Shown in pieces: positions 17,345 to 26,033 of a stretch of DNA of 64,000 bases (the first letter of the stretch is position 1; each line of letters begins with the position of its first letter). Under the pieces are notes generated by a model. The model saw nothing but the letters and a program-made list of their open reading frames with translations, was not told the origin of the DNA and did not search any database. The position numbers and the translations under genes are program-made. The stretch comes from an uncultured Verrucomicrobiales bacterium (GTDB taxonomy: Bacteria > Verrucomicrobiota > Verrucomicrobiia > Verrucomicrobiales > Akkermansiaceae), in contig CALDZJ010000078.1 in the NCBI GenBank assembly GCA_937944055.1, positions 1-64,000 on the forward strand, given 5' to 3'.

Positions 17345-18693
17345 TTCCCGATGCAAAAGCGGCTAAAGATTTCTCCCAATATTTCCTCCGTATCGACCAC
17401 TCCAGCGACTCCTCCGATCGCAGTGAGCGACTCCCGTAGATCCAGCGCCGTGAGTTCTGGCTCCTCTCCCGCGCGCAAGGAAGCCAAGGCCGCTTCCAAG
17501 GCCTTAGAGGATTTCACCAAGCAAGATTGATGACGGGCATTCACCGCAACGGAATGATCCCCCCAGTGAGCCTCATCGAGCAATAAGAGTTGCGCAATCG
17601 CATCCTCCATCGCGGGAAATCCTTCCCCAGTTTCGCATGAAATCTTCAAGCCTTCCTGACTTGCCCAACTTTCATGAGCGCGGTCCGCTTTGTTCAAAAG
17701 TAGCAAATGCTTAGCATCCGGCGGAACTTCCAAGATAGACTCCGCATAAGGCTCGCTGAGGTCCCTCACTTCCAGCACTAAATCGGCCCGCGAAAGCTGG
17801 CCGTGGGTCATGGCGATCCCTTCCTGTTCGATTTCGTCATCCGACTCACGCACCCCTGCGGTATCGATCAATCTCAGCGGAATTCCTCGTAAATTAACAA
17901 CTTCTTCGATCGTGTCACGCGTCGTCCCCTCACGCGCACTCACAATCGCTCGTTGATAGCCTAAGAGACAATTCAGCAAGCTTGATTTCCCGACATTCGG
18001 CTTTCCGTAAATGACGGTCCGCACCCCTTCGCGGAGAATTCTCCCCTGATCTGCGCTGGCCAATAACTCCCGGATCCTCGCTTCTTGCGTCTCAAGAGTC
18101 TGACAAAGAGCTGCACCCACTGCGGCATTAATGTCTTCTTCTGGGAAATCAATGTAAGCTTCTAAGTGGGCGGTGGCACCCAAGAGAGCCGCACGGATCT
18201 CTTCGCAAATCCTACCAAGTCTCCCTTCTAACTGTTCATTCGCAGACCGAAGCGCAAGAGAGGTTTGCGCCGAGATGAGGTCCATCACCGCCTCAGCCTG
18301 CGTCAGGTCTAGTCGACCATTCATGAAGGCTCTTTGCGTGAATTCACCCGCTTCAGCAGGCTGCGCCCCTAGCTCAATAAAGCGCTCTAAGATCTTCTGT
18401 GTCACCACCACCCCACCATGCCCAGTGAACTCCACCACATCTTCCCCAGTGTAGCTTCTCGGCCCCTCGAAAATGACCAATACCCCCTCATCGATCACCC
18501 GCCCATGGGCATCGCGAATCTTCCTCAAGCCCACAAAACGAGAGGCTGGAAGTTTTGCTCCAGTCTGGCTTTTTTCCTTCGCGAGGCTGAGAGCCTCGCT
18601 GGCAATCCGCTTCGCCTCGGGCCCAGAGATTCGGATTAATGAGACCGCCCCCGTTCCTGCTGGGCTGGCGATCGCGGTGATCGTCTTAAGCAT
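17341..18693 (-). CDS. mnmE: tRNA modification GTPase MnmE
   Basis: 450 residues from ATG 18693 (MLKTITAIASPAGTGAVSLIRISGPEA), which matches the family N-terminus; the track start at 18753 adds 20 unlikely residues. With MnmG it installs the 5-carboxymethylaminomethyl group on U34 of certain tRNAs. Domains: the N-terminal folate-binding domain, a helical domain split by the G domain (GKPNVGKSSLLN, DTAGV, NKAD), and the C-terminal FCIGK motif with the catalytic Cys. It starts two bases after the zinc-ribbon gene and overlaps the small membrane protein gene downstream. MnmG is not in the window. Confidence 0.97.
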   Translation of the reverse strand: MLKTITAIASPAGTGAVSLIRISGPEAKRIASEALSLAKEKSQTGAKLPASRFVGLRKIRDAHGRVIDEGVLVIFEGPRSYTGEDVVEFTGHGGVVVTQKILERFIELGAQPAEAGEFTQRAFMNGRLDLTQAEAVMDLISAQTSLALRSANEQLEGRLGRICEEIRAALLGATAHLEAYIDFPEEDINAAVGAALCQTLETQEARIRELLASADQGRILREGVRTVIYGKPNVGKSSLLNCLLGYQRAIVSAREGTTRDTIEEVVNLRGIPLRLIDTAGVRESDDEIEQEGIAMTHGQLSRADLVLEVRDLSEPYAESILEVPPDAKHLLLLNKADRAHESWASQEGLKISCETGEGFPAMEDAIAQLLLLDEAHWGDHSVAVNARHQSCLVKSSKALEAALASLRAGEEPELTALDLRESLTAIGGVAGVVDTEEILGEIFSRFCIGK

Positions 18694-18695
18694 CC

Positions 18696-19958
18696 TTAAT
18701 TTGCCTTCGTGAGATTTGAGGGATCCCCCCCGACCCCCAAGAACTCCCAGCAAATGATCTTAGCGATTTTTAAGACAGGTTCAGAGTCTTGGCTCCACTC
18801 CAGCTCGACAGTTGCTCCCCTACTGGTCCCCTCACCTCGGTTTGATTTCTCAGGAACATCAGTCCAGGCCAGCTCTTCAAGGATTTTCCCAACCTCGGAA
18901 TCTCGTTTTACTTTAATAATGGCTGAATCCTCCTCAAAGTGAGCCGGCTCCACTACGTTGTAGTTTCTTGTCGCAGCACCCTTGTCATAAAGCGTGCTGA
19001 CATGCTCTCTGAGCAAGACGCGGAATGTCCCCTTGCGGCCTGCCACTGGATACTCGATGAAATTCCGAAACAAGCGGTTCTTCGTCTGCACATACGTATT
19101 CCAATCAATGAGAAGCTCGCCATCCTTCTCCTTGAAAAAAACCATCGCTCGCACTGCTTCCATCTCATAATTCTCGCGAAAGGCCTTTGAGCGGGTCTGC
19201 ATATCCGGTGCCTCCAACTGAAGACGAGTCTTAAAATCTGCGATCGGCCCAAAGAGCTCACTCATCTTAAAGCGCTTCGGAAGCTCAAACTCAAAAAGGT
19301 AAATACCACGCGCAAGATCGAGGGGATTCATTGCTAACTCCGAGAAGAAATCAGATTGCAGATCATCTGGCTCAATGGCGCCCTCTCCATAAAAAGCCCT
19401 CATTTCAGGAATCTTCGCCTCTTTACCGATGACATACTTCGCCTTTTGCTCCACTGAAGTCGCCTTAAAAAAGCTCTCAAGTAAGGCGGTAGCCCGCTTT
19501 TCAAAATCCGATGAAGGACCGGCCTCACCTACGGTCTCACTAGGGGCCATCGGATTTTCCGCTACGACCGAAGCTGGCGCCGCTTCGCTTTTTTGTGATT
19601 TTTTGAAGAATAGAAACGCCAGAACCAAGAGCGCTAAGGCCATCAAGCCTAAGATTCCCCAAAGCATTCCAGCCCCTTTTGACCCACTGCGCTGTTCTCC
19701 TCTTTCAGAAGAGGCTACTTGCTCTTCCACGGGGGCAGATGGAGCTGACGTGGAAGAAGATGAAACGGCGGCTAATTCCGGAGCCGGAGCCGGAGCACTC
19801 TGAACTTCCTGAGCCGCAGCTGCCTCAAGCGGGGGAGACGTCGTAATCTGATGACAAGAAGGACAAGGCGCTGAAGTCGCGGGGAGATCAATCGGCACTA
19901 AAATCGCAGCTTGGCAGTGCTCACACTCAAATTTTTTCTGTCCTGGGGGAATTTCCAT
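18696..19958 (-). CDS. Zinc-ribbon single-pass membrane protein of unknown function
   Basis: 420 residues from ATG 19958 (MEIPPGQKKFECEHCQAAILVPIDLPATSAPCPSCHQ). The track start at 20036 would overlap hisC and is rejected. Order of parts: a CxxC...CxxC zinc ribbon, a long low-complexity Ala/Pro/Ser linker, one membrane segment (GMLWGILGLMALALLVLAFLFF), then an exported or extracytoplasmic domain of about 250 residues with no recognised fold. This architecture is frequent in Verrucomicrobia. It lies between hisC and mnmE, closely spaced in the same direction. Confidence 0.82.
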   Translation of the reverse strand: MEIPPGQKKFECEHCQAAILVPIDLPATSAPCPSCHQITTSPPLEAAAAQEVQSAPAPAPELAAVSSSSTSAPSAPVEEQVASSERGEQRSGSKGAGMLWGILGLMALALLVLAFLFFKKSQKSEAAPASVVAENPMAPSETVGEAGPSSDFEKRATALLESFFKATSVEQKAKYVIGKEAKIPEMRAFYGEGAIEPDDLQSDFFSELAMNPLDLARGIYLFEFELPKRFKMSELFGPIADFKTRLQLEAPDMQTRSKAFRENYEMEAVRAMVFFKEKDGELLIDWNTYVQTKNRLFRNFIEYPVAGRKGTFRVLLREHVSTLYDKGAATRNYNVVEPAHFEEDSAIIKVKRDSEVGKILEELAWTDVPEKSNRGEGTSRGATVELEWSQDSEPVLKIAKIICWEFLGVGGDPSNLTKAN

Positions 19959-19992
19959 GTCGCTCCAAGTAGAGTGAAATTGCTGCTTGAAG

Positions 19993-21087
19993 TCAACTAG
20001 CGAGAAGTCGGTCCATCTCCTCAAGACAGCGCTCATTCTGCTCCGGCGTCCCGATTGAGATTCTGAGCCACTCGGGGAGCTGATAGCTACTCATCGCCCT
20101 GACAATAATCCCCTTCTTTAAGAGTCCTGCAAAAACGTCATCACCATCCCCCACTTTCACCATGACAAAGTTCGCATGACTCGGGATAAATTCCCATCCC
20201 CGCTCAGAAAAAGCTTCTTCAAAGAAGCGTCGCCCGATCGCATTGTTCTGCACGGTCGCTGCAATATGATCGCGGTCTTGGATCGCTGCCAGTGCCCCCG
20301 CTTGAGCGATCGCGTTGGCATTAAAGGGCTGGCGCGCGCGATTTAACATTCCCGCAAGTTCTGGCGTGGTAATTCCATATCCTATTCGCAGGGCTGAGAG
20401 CCCCTGAGCCTTTGAAAAAGTCCGCATCACACACACATTGCGCCCCTCTTTGACATAGCGGATGACATCGGGCGCCTCTTCCAAGAACTCATGGTAAGCT
20501 TCATCAAAAACGATCACGACATGATCAGGAACCTGAGCCATGAACCGATCAATCTCCTCCTGATTGACTAAAGTTCCGGTCGGATTATTGGGATTTGCAA
20601 TAAAGAGGAGTCTTGTCTCTGGCGTGATCGCCGCAGCCATGGCCTCTAAATCATGCACAAAGCCCGGATCCGGCACCTTGATATAATCTCCACCAAATAA
20701 AGTGGCCATAAGCTTATACACGACGAAGGCATGCTCTGCCGCAATAAGGGAGGCCCCAGGTTTCAGAAAGGAATGACAGAGGAGTTCGATAATCTCGTTC
20801 GAGCCATTTCCTAGCACGATGTTTTCAAAAGCCACTCCATGTTTCTCGGACAAGGCTGACCTTAAACGATATCCGCCGCCATCGGGATAAAGATGGGCCT
20901 TCTCCACCTCCGCAATCATCGCCTCCTTCGCCTTCGGGGAAGGACCCAGCGGGTTCTCATTGCTCGCTAACTTTATGATCGCATCAGGATCCAGCCCCAG
21001 CTCCCGCGCTGTTTCCTCAATCGGCTTCCCCGGCTCATAAGGCACTAGATCACACACCCATTGATTCCCATATCCCGTGATTTCCAT
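19993..21087 (-). CDS. hisC: Histidinol-phosphate aminotransferase
   Basis: 364 residues. A PLP-dependent class I/II aminotransferase that converts imidazole acetol-phosphate to histidinol-phosphate. HisC marks are YEPGKPIEETARELG, LASNENPLGPSPKAKEAM, DEAYHEF and the PLP-lysine motif TFSKAQGLSALRIGYG, with a C-terminal PEWLRISIGTPEQNERCLEEMDRLL. It is not next to other his genes. Broad-specificity aromatic transamination is also possible in this family. Confidence 0.94.
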   Translation of the reverse strand: MEITGYGNQWVCDLVPYEPGKPIEETARELGLDPDAIIKLASNENPLGPSPKAKEAMIAEVEKAHLYPDGGGYRLRSALSEKHGVAFENIVLGNGSNEIIELLCHSFLKPGASLIAAEHAFVVYKLMATLFGGDYIKVPDPGFVHDLEAMAAAITPETRLLFIANPNNPTGTLVNQEEIDRFMAQVPDHVVIVFDEAYHEFLEEAPDVIRYVKEGRNVCVMRTFSKAQGLSALRIGYGITTPELAGMLNRARQPFNANAIAQAGALAAIQDRDHIAATVQNNAIGRRFFEEAFSERGWEFIPSHANFVMVKVGDGDDVFAGLLKKGIIVRAMSSYQLPEWLRISIGTPEQNERCLEEMDRLLAS

Positions 21088-21153
21088 GGCGAAAAAACTA
21101 GCGAACTTCCGCCCATCAGCAAGCCCCGATCAAAGCACCATGCGCTTAAAAAA

Positions 21154-21837
21154 CTAAGCAGCCTTTACCCCCGTATAAATCGAGGCAATGCCACCACTCA
21201 GGGGCTCACATTGACTTTCTAACAGACCCGCTTTTTTGAAAAGCTCGACCATTTCCTCACCAAAAGGGAAATCACTAATCGAGCCCGCGAGGTATTGATA
21301 CGCCGCCCCTTGCCCAGTCAGTAAGCCGGCAATTTTCGGAAGCACCCGATTCAAGTAGTAGCCATAAGGCTTTCTCAAAAGCCCACAAGCTTGTGAAAAA
21401 TCTAAGACCAACAAATGACCTCCGGGGCGAATCACCCGGGCCATTTCTCGCAGGGCCCCTTCCCAGTTTTCCATGTTACGGAGCCCAAAAGCGACCGTCA
21501 CCACATCGAAGGAAGCGTCCTCGAAGGGCAAATTCATGGCGTCCGCCAGCTGCGTTTCATGCACCCCGCTCTCAGTCGCATGAGCTAACATTTCTGGGCA
21601 GAAATCAGATCCTAGCACCCTCGCATCAGGGCATTTTTTCTGAATTTCCAAAGCCAAATCTCCTGTTCCAGTGGCCACATCCAGCACCCTCTGAGCTTGC
21701 CAGCCTTGCACGATGCGCCCCACTTTCTTCCGCCAAAGGATATCAGTCCCCAGACTTAGGACGTGATTTGTCATCACATAGCGATCGGCTATTTTCGCGA
21801 AGGCTCCCTTCACAAATTTCGGATCTTGGCCGCTCAT
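21154..21837 (-). CDS. ubiE: Demethylmenaquinone / ubiquinone methyltransferase
   Basis: 227 residues. A SAM-dependent C-methyltransferase of the UbiE/MenG family: the N-terminus VKGAFAKIADRYVMTNHVLSLGTDILWRKK, SAM motif I VLDVATGTGDLAL, VAFGLRNMENWEGALREMARVIRPGGHLLVLDFS and YQYLAGSISDFP are all diagnostic. It makes the last step of menaquinone synthesis. It overlaps the GNAT gene upstream by ATGA (21834-21837) and is followed by hisC. Confidence 0.95.
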   Translation of the reverse strand: MSGQDPKFVKGAFAKIADRYVMTNHVLSLGTDILWRKKVGRIVQGWQAQRVLDVATGTGDLALEIQKKCPDARVLGSDFCPEMLAHATESGVHETQLADAMNLPFEDASFDVVTVAFGLRNMENWEGALREMARVIRPGGHLLVLDFSQACGLLRKPYGYYLNRVLPKIAGLLTGQGAAYQYLAGSISDFPFGEEMVELFKKAGLLESQCEPLSGGIASIYTGVKAA

Positions 21838-22322
21838 GATTCGCTAGGGGGCTCAGGTAAAATATCGCGGTAAACCCCGGGATCACTTCCGGGGATTTCG
21901 ACCGCTCCCACCGTCTTCGCATAGAACTCCTTCGGGCCGACTCCCCCGATGAAAGCGTAGGCATAACCCGCCTCCCGCTGTGCTTCCAGCGCCTTAAAAA
22001 GGAGAGCCTTCCCTAGGCCCAGCCCGCGGGCTGCTTCAGAGACCCCCGTCGGCCCAAAGTAGCCCTTCGCCGTCGTTTCGTAACAGGCAAAGCCTAAGAC
22101 CTCCTTTTCTTTCGTCGCGATAAAACAAGAAATCGGCTGCCGTGAAAATGCCACCTGCAGCTCACTCACCCATTTTGGCGAGAAGTGCGCCCTCACAAAG
22201 TTCTCCACCAAGTGTTTCTCATAAGCCCCTGGTCGACGCAGAATCACCCCAGACTCCGCCACTCGCTCATAAAGTTCCTGACTTTCTGGCAAGTCATACA
22301 GCCGCACTAGCATGTCGATCAT
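21834..22322 (-). CDS. GNAT-family N-acetyltransferase
   Basis: 162 residues, possibly 159 if the second ATG (MLVRLYDL) is used. The acetyl-CoA binding motif is seen as ARGLGLGKALLFKALEAQREAGYAYAFIGG, preceded by a strand CFIATKEKEVLGFACYE. The substrate is unknown. It is translationally coupled to ubiE, which may only reflect shared transcription. Confidence 0.87.
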   Translation of the reverse strand: MIDMLVRLYDLPESQELYERVAESGVILRRPGAYEKHLVENFVRAHFSPKWVSELQVAFSRQPISCFIATKEKEVLGFACYETTAKGYFGPTGVSEAARGLGLGKALLFKALEAQREAGYAYAFIGGVGPKEFYAKTVGAVEIPGSDPGVYRDILPEPPSES

Positions 22323-22369
22323 CTCGCCGCTAACCTCACCCCGATCCTTAAAAAATCCAACTCGAAAGA

Positions 22370-24148
22370 TTAAGTCAGTAACTGCGTTTCGGCCAGCAAG
22401 CGATAGGTCCCCGCCTTTGCCATCAATTCAGCATGGGTCCCACTTTCCACGATCCGCCCCTCTTTAAGGACTAAAATCTTATCGGCACTTTTCACGGTGG
22501 CGAGTCGGTGCGCGATGATGAGACTCGTTCGGCCTTTCATTAAATCATCGAGCGCCTCTTGCACTAATCTCTCGCTTTCTGAATCCAACGCGCTGGTCGC
22601 CTCGTCCAAGAGAAGAATCTTAGGGTCAGCCAACACGGCACGGGCAATCGCAATGCGTTGACGTTGCCCGCCACTCAGCTTCACTCCGCGCGGCCCCACT
22701 AGCGCCTCATAGGCCTCCGGAAATGAATCGATAAACTCGTGGGCATTCGCCTTCTTGGCCGCCGCGATGATCGCCTCCTCGCTCGCTCCCGGCGATCCGT
22801 AGGCAATGTTCTCACGGATCGTCCCGCCAAATAAAAGCACCTCCTGAGGAACCACCGCCATTGCTGCGCGACGCGTCGCCACGGGGAATTCTGAAACGGC
22901 TTTCCCATCGAAAGTTAGGCAACCCTCATCCCCTTCATAGAAAGCGAGAAGCAGAGAAAAAAGGGTCGATTTCCCAGCCCCACTTGGCCCCACTAGAGCG
23001 ACCCGCTCGCCTGCTGCAATTTCAAAGCTCACCCCATCCAGCACCTTCTTTTCCTTGCGCGAGGGATAGGAAAAGACCAGATCCTGAACTGCCATTTCCC
23101 CGCTCAGGCTCTCGTGACTCGCCGCTCGATCGTCCTCAATCTCGTGATCTAGAATTTCCCGAATCCGCTCCGTGGCTCCCTGCGTTTTTTGCAGCTGACT
23201 CATGATGTCTGGGAGCGATCCGAGGGAGGCCCCGACAAAGATACTAAAAAGGATGAAGTGGGTGAATTGCTCACTGCTAATTTGCCCCTTAGCCATCATC
23301 CCTGCGCCGAACCAGACCACGATCGAAATCGTCCCAAAGAGGATGAAGATGATGAAGCTCACAAACATCGCGCGGGCCTTCGAGCCCTCGATCACGGTGC
23401 CCAAAAATTCATCCAAGGCGCTGCGGTACCGTTCTTCTTCAAAGCCCTCGTTCGAGTAAGCCTTCACGTCTGCGATGCCCTGCACTGCCTCCTCCGCGAC
23501 AATGTTACTTTGCGCAAGCTGATCCTGAGCATCCCGAGACCAGCGCCGGATTTTACGCCCCACGATCGCCACCACCAGCACCACCACCGGGATCATTGCC
23601 AGCATGAAAAGCGAGAGCTTGACCGAGGCGATGAAGATAAAGATGAGCCCCCCAATAAAAGTCACCGACTGCCTGACCATCTGCGGCACCGTCGTGATTA
23701 AAGTCTCTTGCAAGATCGAGAGATCCGCCGCAAAGCGTGATCCCACCTCACCAGTCCTCCGCTCCATAAACCACGGCATTGGCAATCTCACCAAACGGGC
23801 GAAGACGTCTTGGCGCAAGTCACAAAGCGCACTTTCACCGGCCTTAATAAAGCCCCTCACACGCCAGTAGGCCACCATCGCTTGCACACAGAGAATGATC
23901 AAGAGGGTGGAAACCACTCGGTTAATGTCCGCACTCACCTTGCCCGCATCCACCCCTTCTCTCATCGCCTCCTGTGGCGAGCCGATCAAGCTCCCCAAAA
24001 AGTAGGGAAAAGCGAGGGACAAAGCCCCCGTTAAGAAAAGGGCCAGCACCGAGGGAATGAAAATCGCCCGATATTTTCCGAGATAGCTGTAAAGTCCGAA
24101 GGTCTTCTTCCAGTCAATCCTGCGGGACTTTTTTTCCGAGTTGCGCAC
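22370..24148 (-). CDS. ABC transporter, fused membrane and ATPase domains (MsbA/lipid-exporter type)
   Basis: 592 residues from a GTG at 24148. The type I exporter membrane domain (about 25-320, six helices) is followed by the nucleotide-binding domain: Walker A GPSGAGKSTLFSLLLAFY, Q-loop VVPQEVLLF, signature LSGGQRQRIAIARAVL, Walker B ILLLDEATSALD and switch His in IIAHRLATV. Half-transporters of this form work as homodimers; MsbA-like lipid A flipping is one option, but drug or peptide export is equally possible. It stands 48 bases before the GNAT gene. Confidence 0.93.
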   Translation of the reverse strand: MRNSEKKSRRIDWKKTFGLYSYLGKYRAIFIPSVLALFLTGALSLAFPYFLGSLIGSPQEAMREGVDAGKVSADINRVVSTLLIILCVQAMVAYWRVRGFIKAGESALCDLRQDVFARLVRLPMPWFMERRTGEVGSRFAADLSILQETLITTVPQMVRQSVTFIGGLIFIFIASVKLSLFMLAMIPVVVLVVAIVGRKIRRWSRDAQDQLAQSNIVAEEAVQGIADVKAYSNEGFEEERYRSALDEFLGTVIEGSKARAMFVSFIIFILFGTISIVVWFGAGMMAKGQISSEQFTHFILFSIFVGASLGSLPDIMSQLQKTQGATERIREILDHEIEDDRAASHESLSGEMAVQDLVFSYPSRKEKKVLDGVSFEIAAGERVALVGPSGAGKSTLFSLLLAFYEGDEGCLTFDGKAVSEFPVATRRAAMAVVPQEVLLFGGTIRENIAYGSPGASEEAIIAAAKKANAHEFIDSFPEAYEALVGPRGVKLSGGQRQRIAIARAVLADPKILLLDEATSALDSESERLVQEALDDLMKGRTSLIIAHRLATVKSADKILVLKEGRIVESGTHAELMAKAGTYRLLAETQLLT

Positions 24149-24183
24149 GCCGCAGTGAAGCGAAGCGAAGCGCCCCCGTCAAA

Positions 24184-25128
24184 TCAGGAGCGCGATCGTC
24201 CCCTTAAAAAGACCCCACTCAGCATCAGTAAGAAGGCCGCACTTGGCTCCGGGATCGCACGAATCGCCTCGATCTGGCTCTCGTAAACTGACAAATCCGC
24301 CGCCGTAGAGACCCGCCCGAAGTAAGGATAGGGATTCGAGGAAGTCTCCCCCGGAGGCCGACCATCAAAGGGAAAGGTATTACCCGTTCCAACCGCATTT
24401 AAAATACCGCCCAGCTTCCAAACTCCGTTTTCTTGTAAAAAGACCGCTCCCCCAGAGTCCCCATTGCTTGCCTGAGCCTCGTGAGTCCTCCCAAAACGAT
24501 CAAAGGTCGTAAAAAAACTGACCACATCCCCATCAGTTGCTCCTAAATCGACGATGGCTGATCCCGTAACGCTGTTCTCTCCCCAGCGCACCTCCTTTGA
24601 GCCCACTGCACGCCAGCCCCGCACATCGGCAAAGGGACTCGTCGTCTCAGTCCAAGTGTCTGGGCCAGCGGGATCGACCGTGACATTCCACCTCGTTTGA
24701 TCGACTTCCCGCCCCCTCCCGTTTCCGATCATGATGACATCAGTTCCCGCACTCACGGTGTTCATCACCAAGTCAAGTGGAGTGAGGCCTGGGTCATTGA
24801 TCAGGCGATACATGATGAGATCCGTGAACTGGCTTAAGTTCTGTCCAGTCGGATTCTCCAGACGACGCCCAGATCCCGCCTCCACTTCGAAGCTGACACC
24901 TCCAAAAATCACCGGCACCTCATTTGGAACCGTCACTCGGCCCACATGATTCGCCGTCAAAACCCACTGATTCCCCAAATACACCGCTGAGGCTCCACCT
25001 AGTGTTCCCACATTCGCGAAGCCCGGGTCATCTGCCGGAGCACTCGTATTGCCAGAACCATCTCCGGAGGAAATCATCACAGCGTGAGAAAAACCAAGCG
25101 TTGCAAAGATAAGGGGAACAAAACGCAT
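24184..25128 (-). CDS. Secreted trypsin-like serine protease with PEP-CTERM anchor
   Basis: 314 residues. A short signal peptide (MRFVPLIFATLGFSHA) is followed by a trypsin-type catalytic domain with His in WVLTANHV, Asp in FTDLIMYRL and Ser in NGDSGGAVF. It ends with a PEP-CTERM sorting signal: IPEPSAAFLLMLSGVFLRGRSRS, that is PEP, a hydrophobic span and a basic tail. PEP-CTERM proteins are processed by an exosortase and sent to the cell surface or exopolysaccharide. The exosortase is not in the window. Confidence 0.92.
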   Translation of the reverse strand: MRFVPLIFATLGFSHAVMISSGDGSGNTSAPADDPGFANVGTLGGASAVYLGNQWVLTANHVGRVTVPNEVPVIFGGVSFEVEAGSGRRLENPTGQNLSQFTDLIMYRLINDPGLTPLDLVMNTVSAGTDVIMIGNGRGREVDQTRWNVTVDPAGPDTWTETTSPFADVRGWRAVGSKEVRWGENSVTGSAIVDLGATDGDVVSFFTTFDRFGRTHEAQASNGDSGGAVFLQENGVWKLGGILNAVGTGNTFPFDGRPPGETSSNPYPYFGRVSTAADLSVYESQIEAIRAIPEPSAAFLLMLSGVFLRGRSRS

Positions 25129-25216
25129 CCCTCACTAATTCACAAAACTTAAGCATTTTCAACTTCAAAAAAAAATGGCATCGAAGACACACCCCGCCCT
25201 GACTTAGAATCCCCCA

Positions 25217-25978
25217 ATGCAGCGCATTTTGACTTTCATGGGAATTACTTTGGCAATCGCAGCGATCCTTCTTATCACAAAAACAATGAGTTCGGTTGGA
25301 CATGCTCAGAGTCTTCAAATCTCAGCGGAAGACTACGCCAATGGCTCGAAACGCTCCGCCGCCGTTTCGCGAAAAGTCAGCCCCGCTCTAAAAGCAGCCT
25401 TCCAAGAACAAGGACTCGAATGGGGAGCTCCCATTTTCATTCGCGCCTTTAAGGAGGAGCGCACGCTCGAGCTCTGGGTCAAAAAGAATGAGAAATTTGT
25501 CCACTTCCGCAGCTATCCCATCGCTGCCGCATCCGGGAAACTTGGCCCCAAACGCCGCGAAGGAGATCGCCAAGTGCCAGAGGGCTTCTACTTCGTCAAA
25601 CCCTCCCAGATGAACCCTCGGAGTAATTTCCACCTCGCCTTCAACATCGGCTATCCAAATTCCTATGACAAGGCTCACGGCAGAACCGGAAGCTTCATCA
25701 TGGTGCACGGCTCAGATGTTTCCATCGGATGCCTCGCCATGACAGATGAGAAAATCGAAGAGATTTACACCCTCGCAGATGCCGCCCATCAAGGTGGGCA
25801 GGCCTTCTTTCGCATTCACATCTTTCCCTTTCACCTCAAGGGCCCCGCTCTCGCTCAGCAGTCAGCTCACCCCGAGCACCCATTTTGGAAAAACCTCCAG
25901 ACAGGCTATCAATTCTTCGAAGACCAGCAACGGCCACCAAATGTCACCGTGAAGAATAAATACTATCACTTTGAGTGA
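25217..25978 (+). CDS. L,D-transpeptidase, YafK-like (YkuD domain)
   Basis: 253 residues with an N-terminal membrane anchor or signal (MGITLAIAAILLITKTM). The YkuD catalytic signature is present as FIMVHGSDVSIGCLAMTDEKIEEIYTL, with the nucleophile Cys in SIGC. The preceding GPKRREGDRQVPEGFYFVKPSQMNPRSNFHLAFNIGYPNSYD is typical of the YafK/ErfK-like branch, which cleaves or forms peptidoglycan cross-links and lipoprotein attachment. It is divergent from the PEP-CTERM protease and is followed by the M1-like peptidase. Confidence 0.92.
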   Translation: MQRILTFMGITLAIAAILLITKTMSSVGHAQSLQISAEDYANGSKRSAAVSRKVSPALKAAFQEQGLEWGAPIFIRAFKEERTLELWVKKNEKFVHFRSYPIAAASGKLGPKRREGDRQVPEGFYFVKPSQMNPRSNFHLAFNIGYPNSYDKAHGRTGSFIMVHGSDVSIGCLAMTDEKIEEIYTLADAAHQGGQAFFRIHIFPFHLKGPALAQQSAHPEHPFWKNLQTGYQFFEDQQRPPNVTVKNKYYHFE

Positions 25979-26033
25979 ACTCTCATTCCTGAATCACTCT
26001 ATTTCTCACTCTCCAAATTGCCACTTCTCTTTC

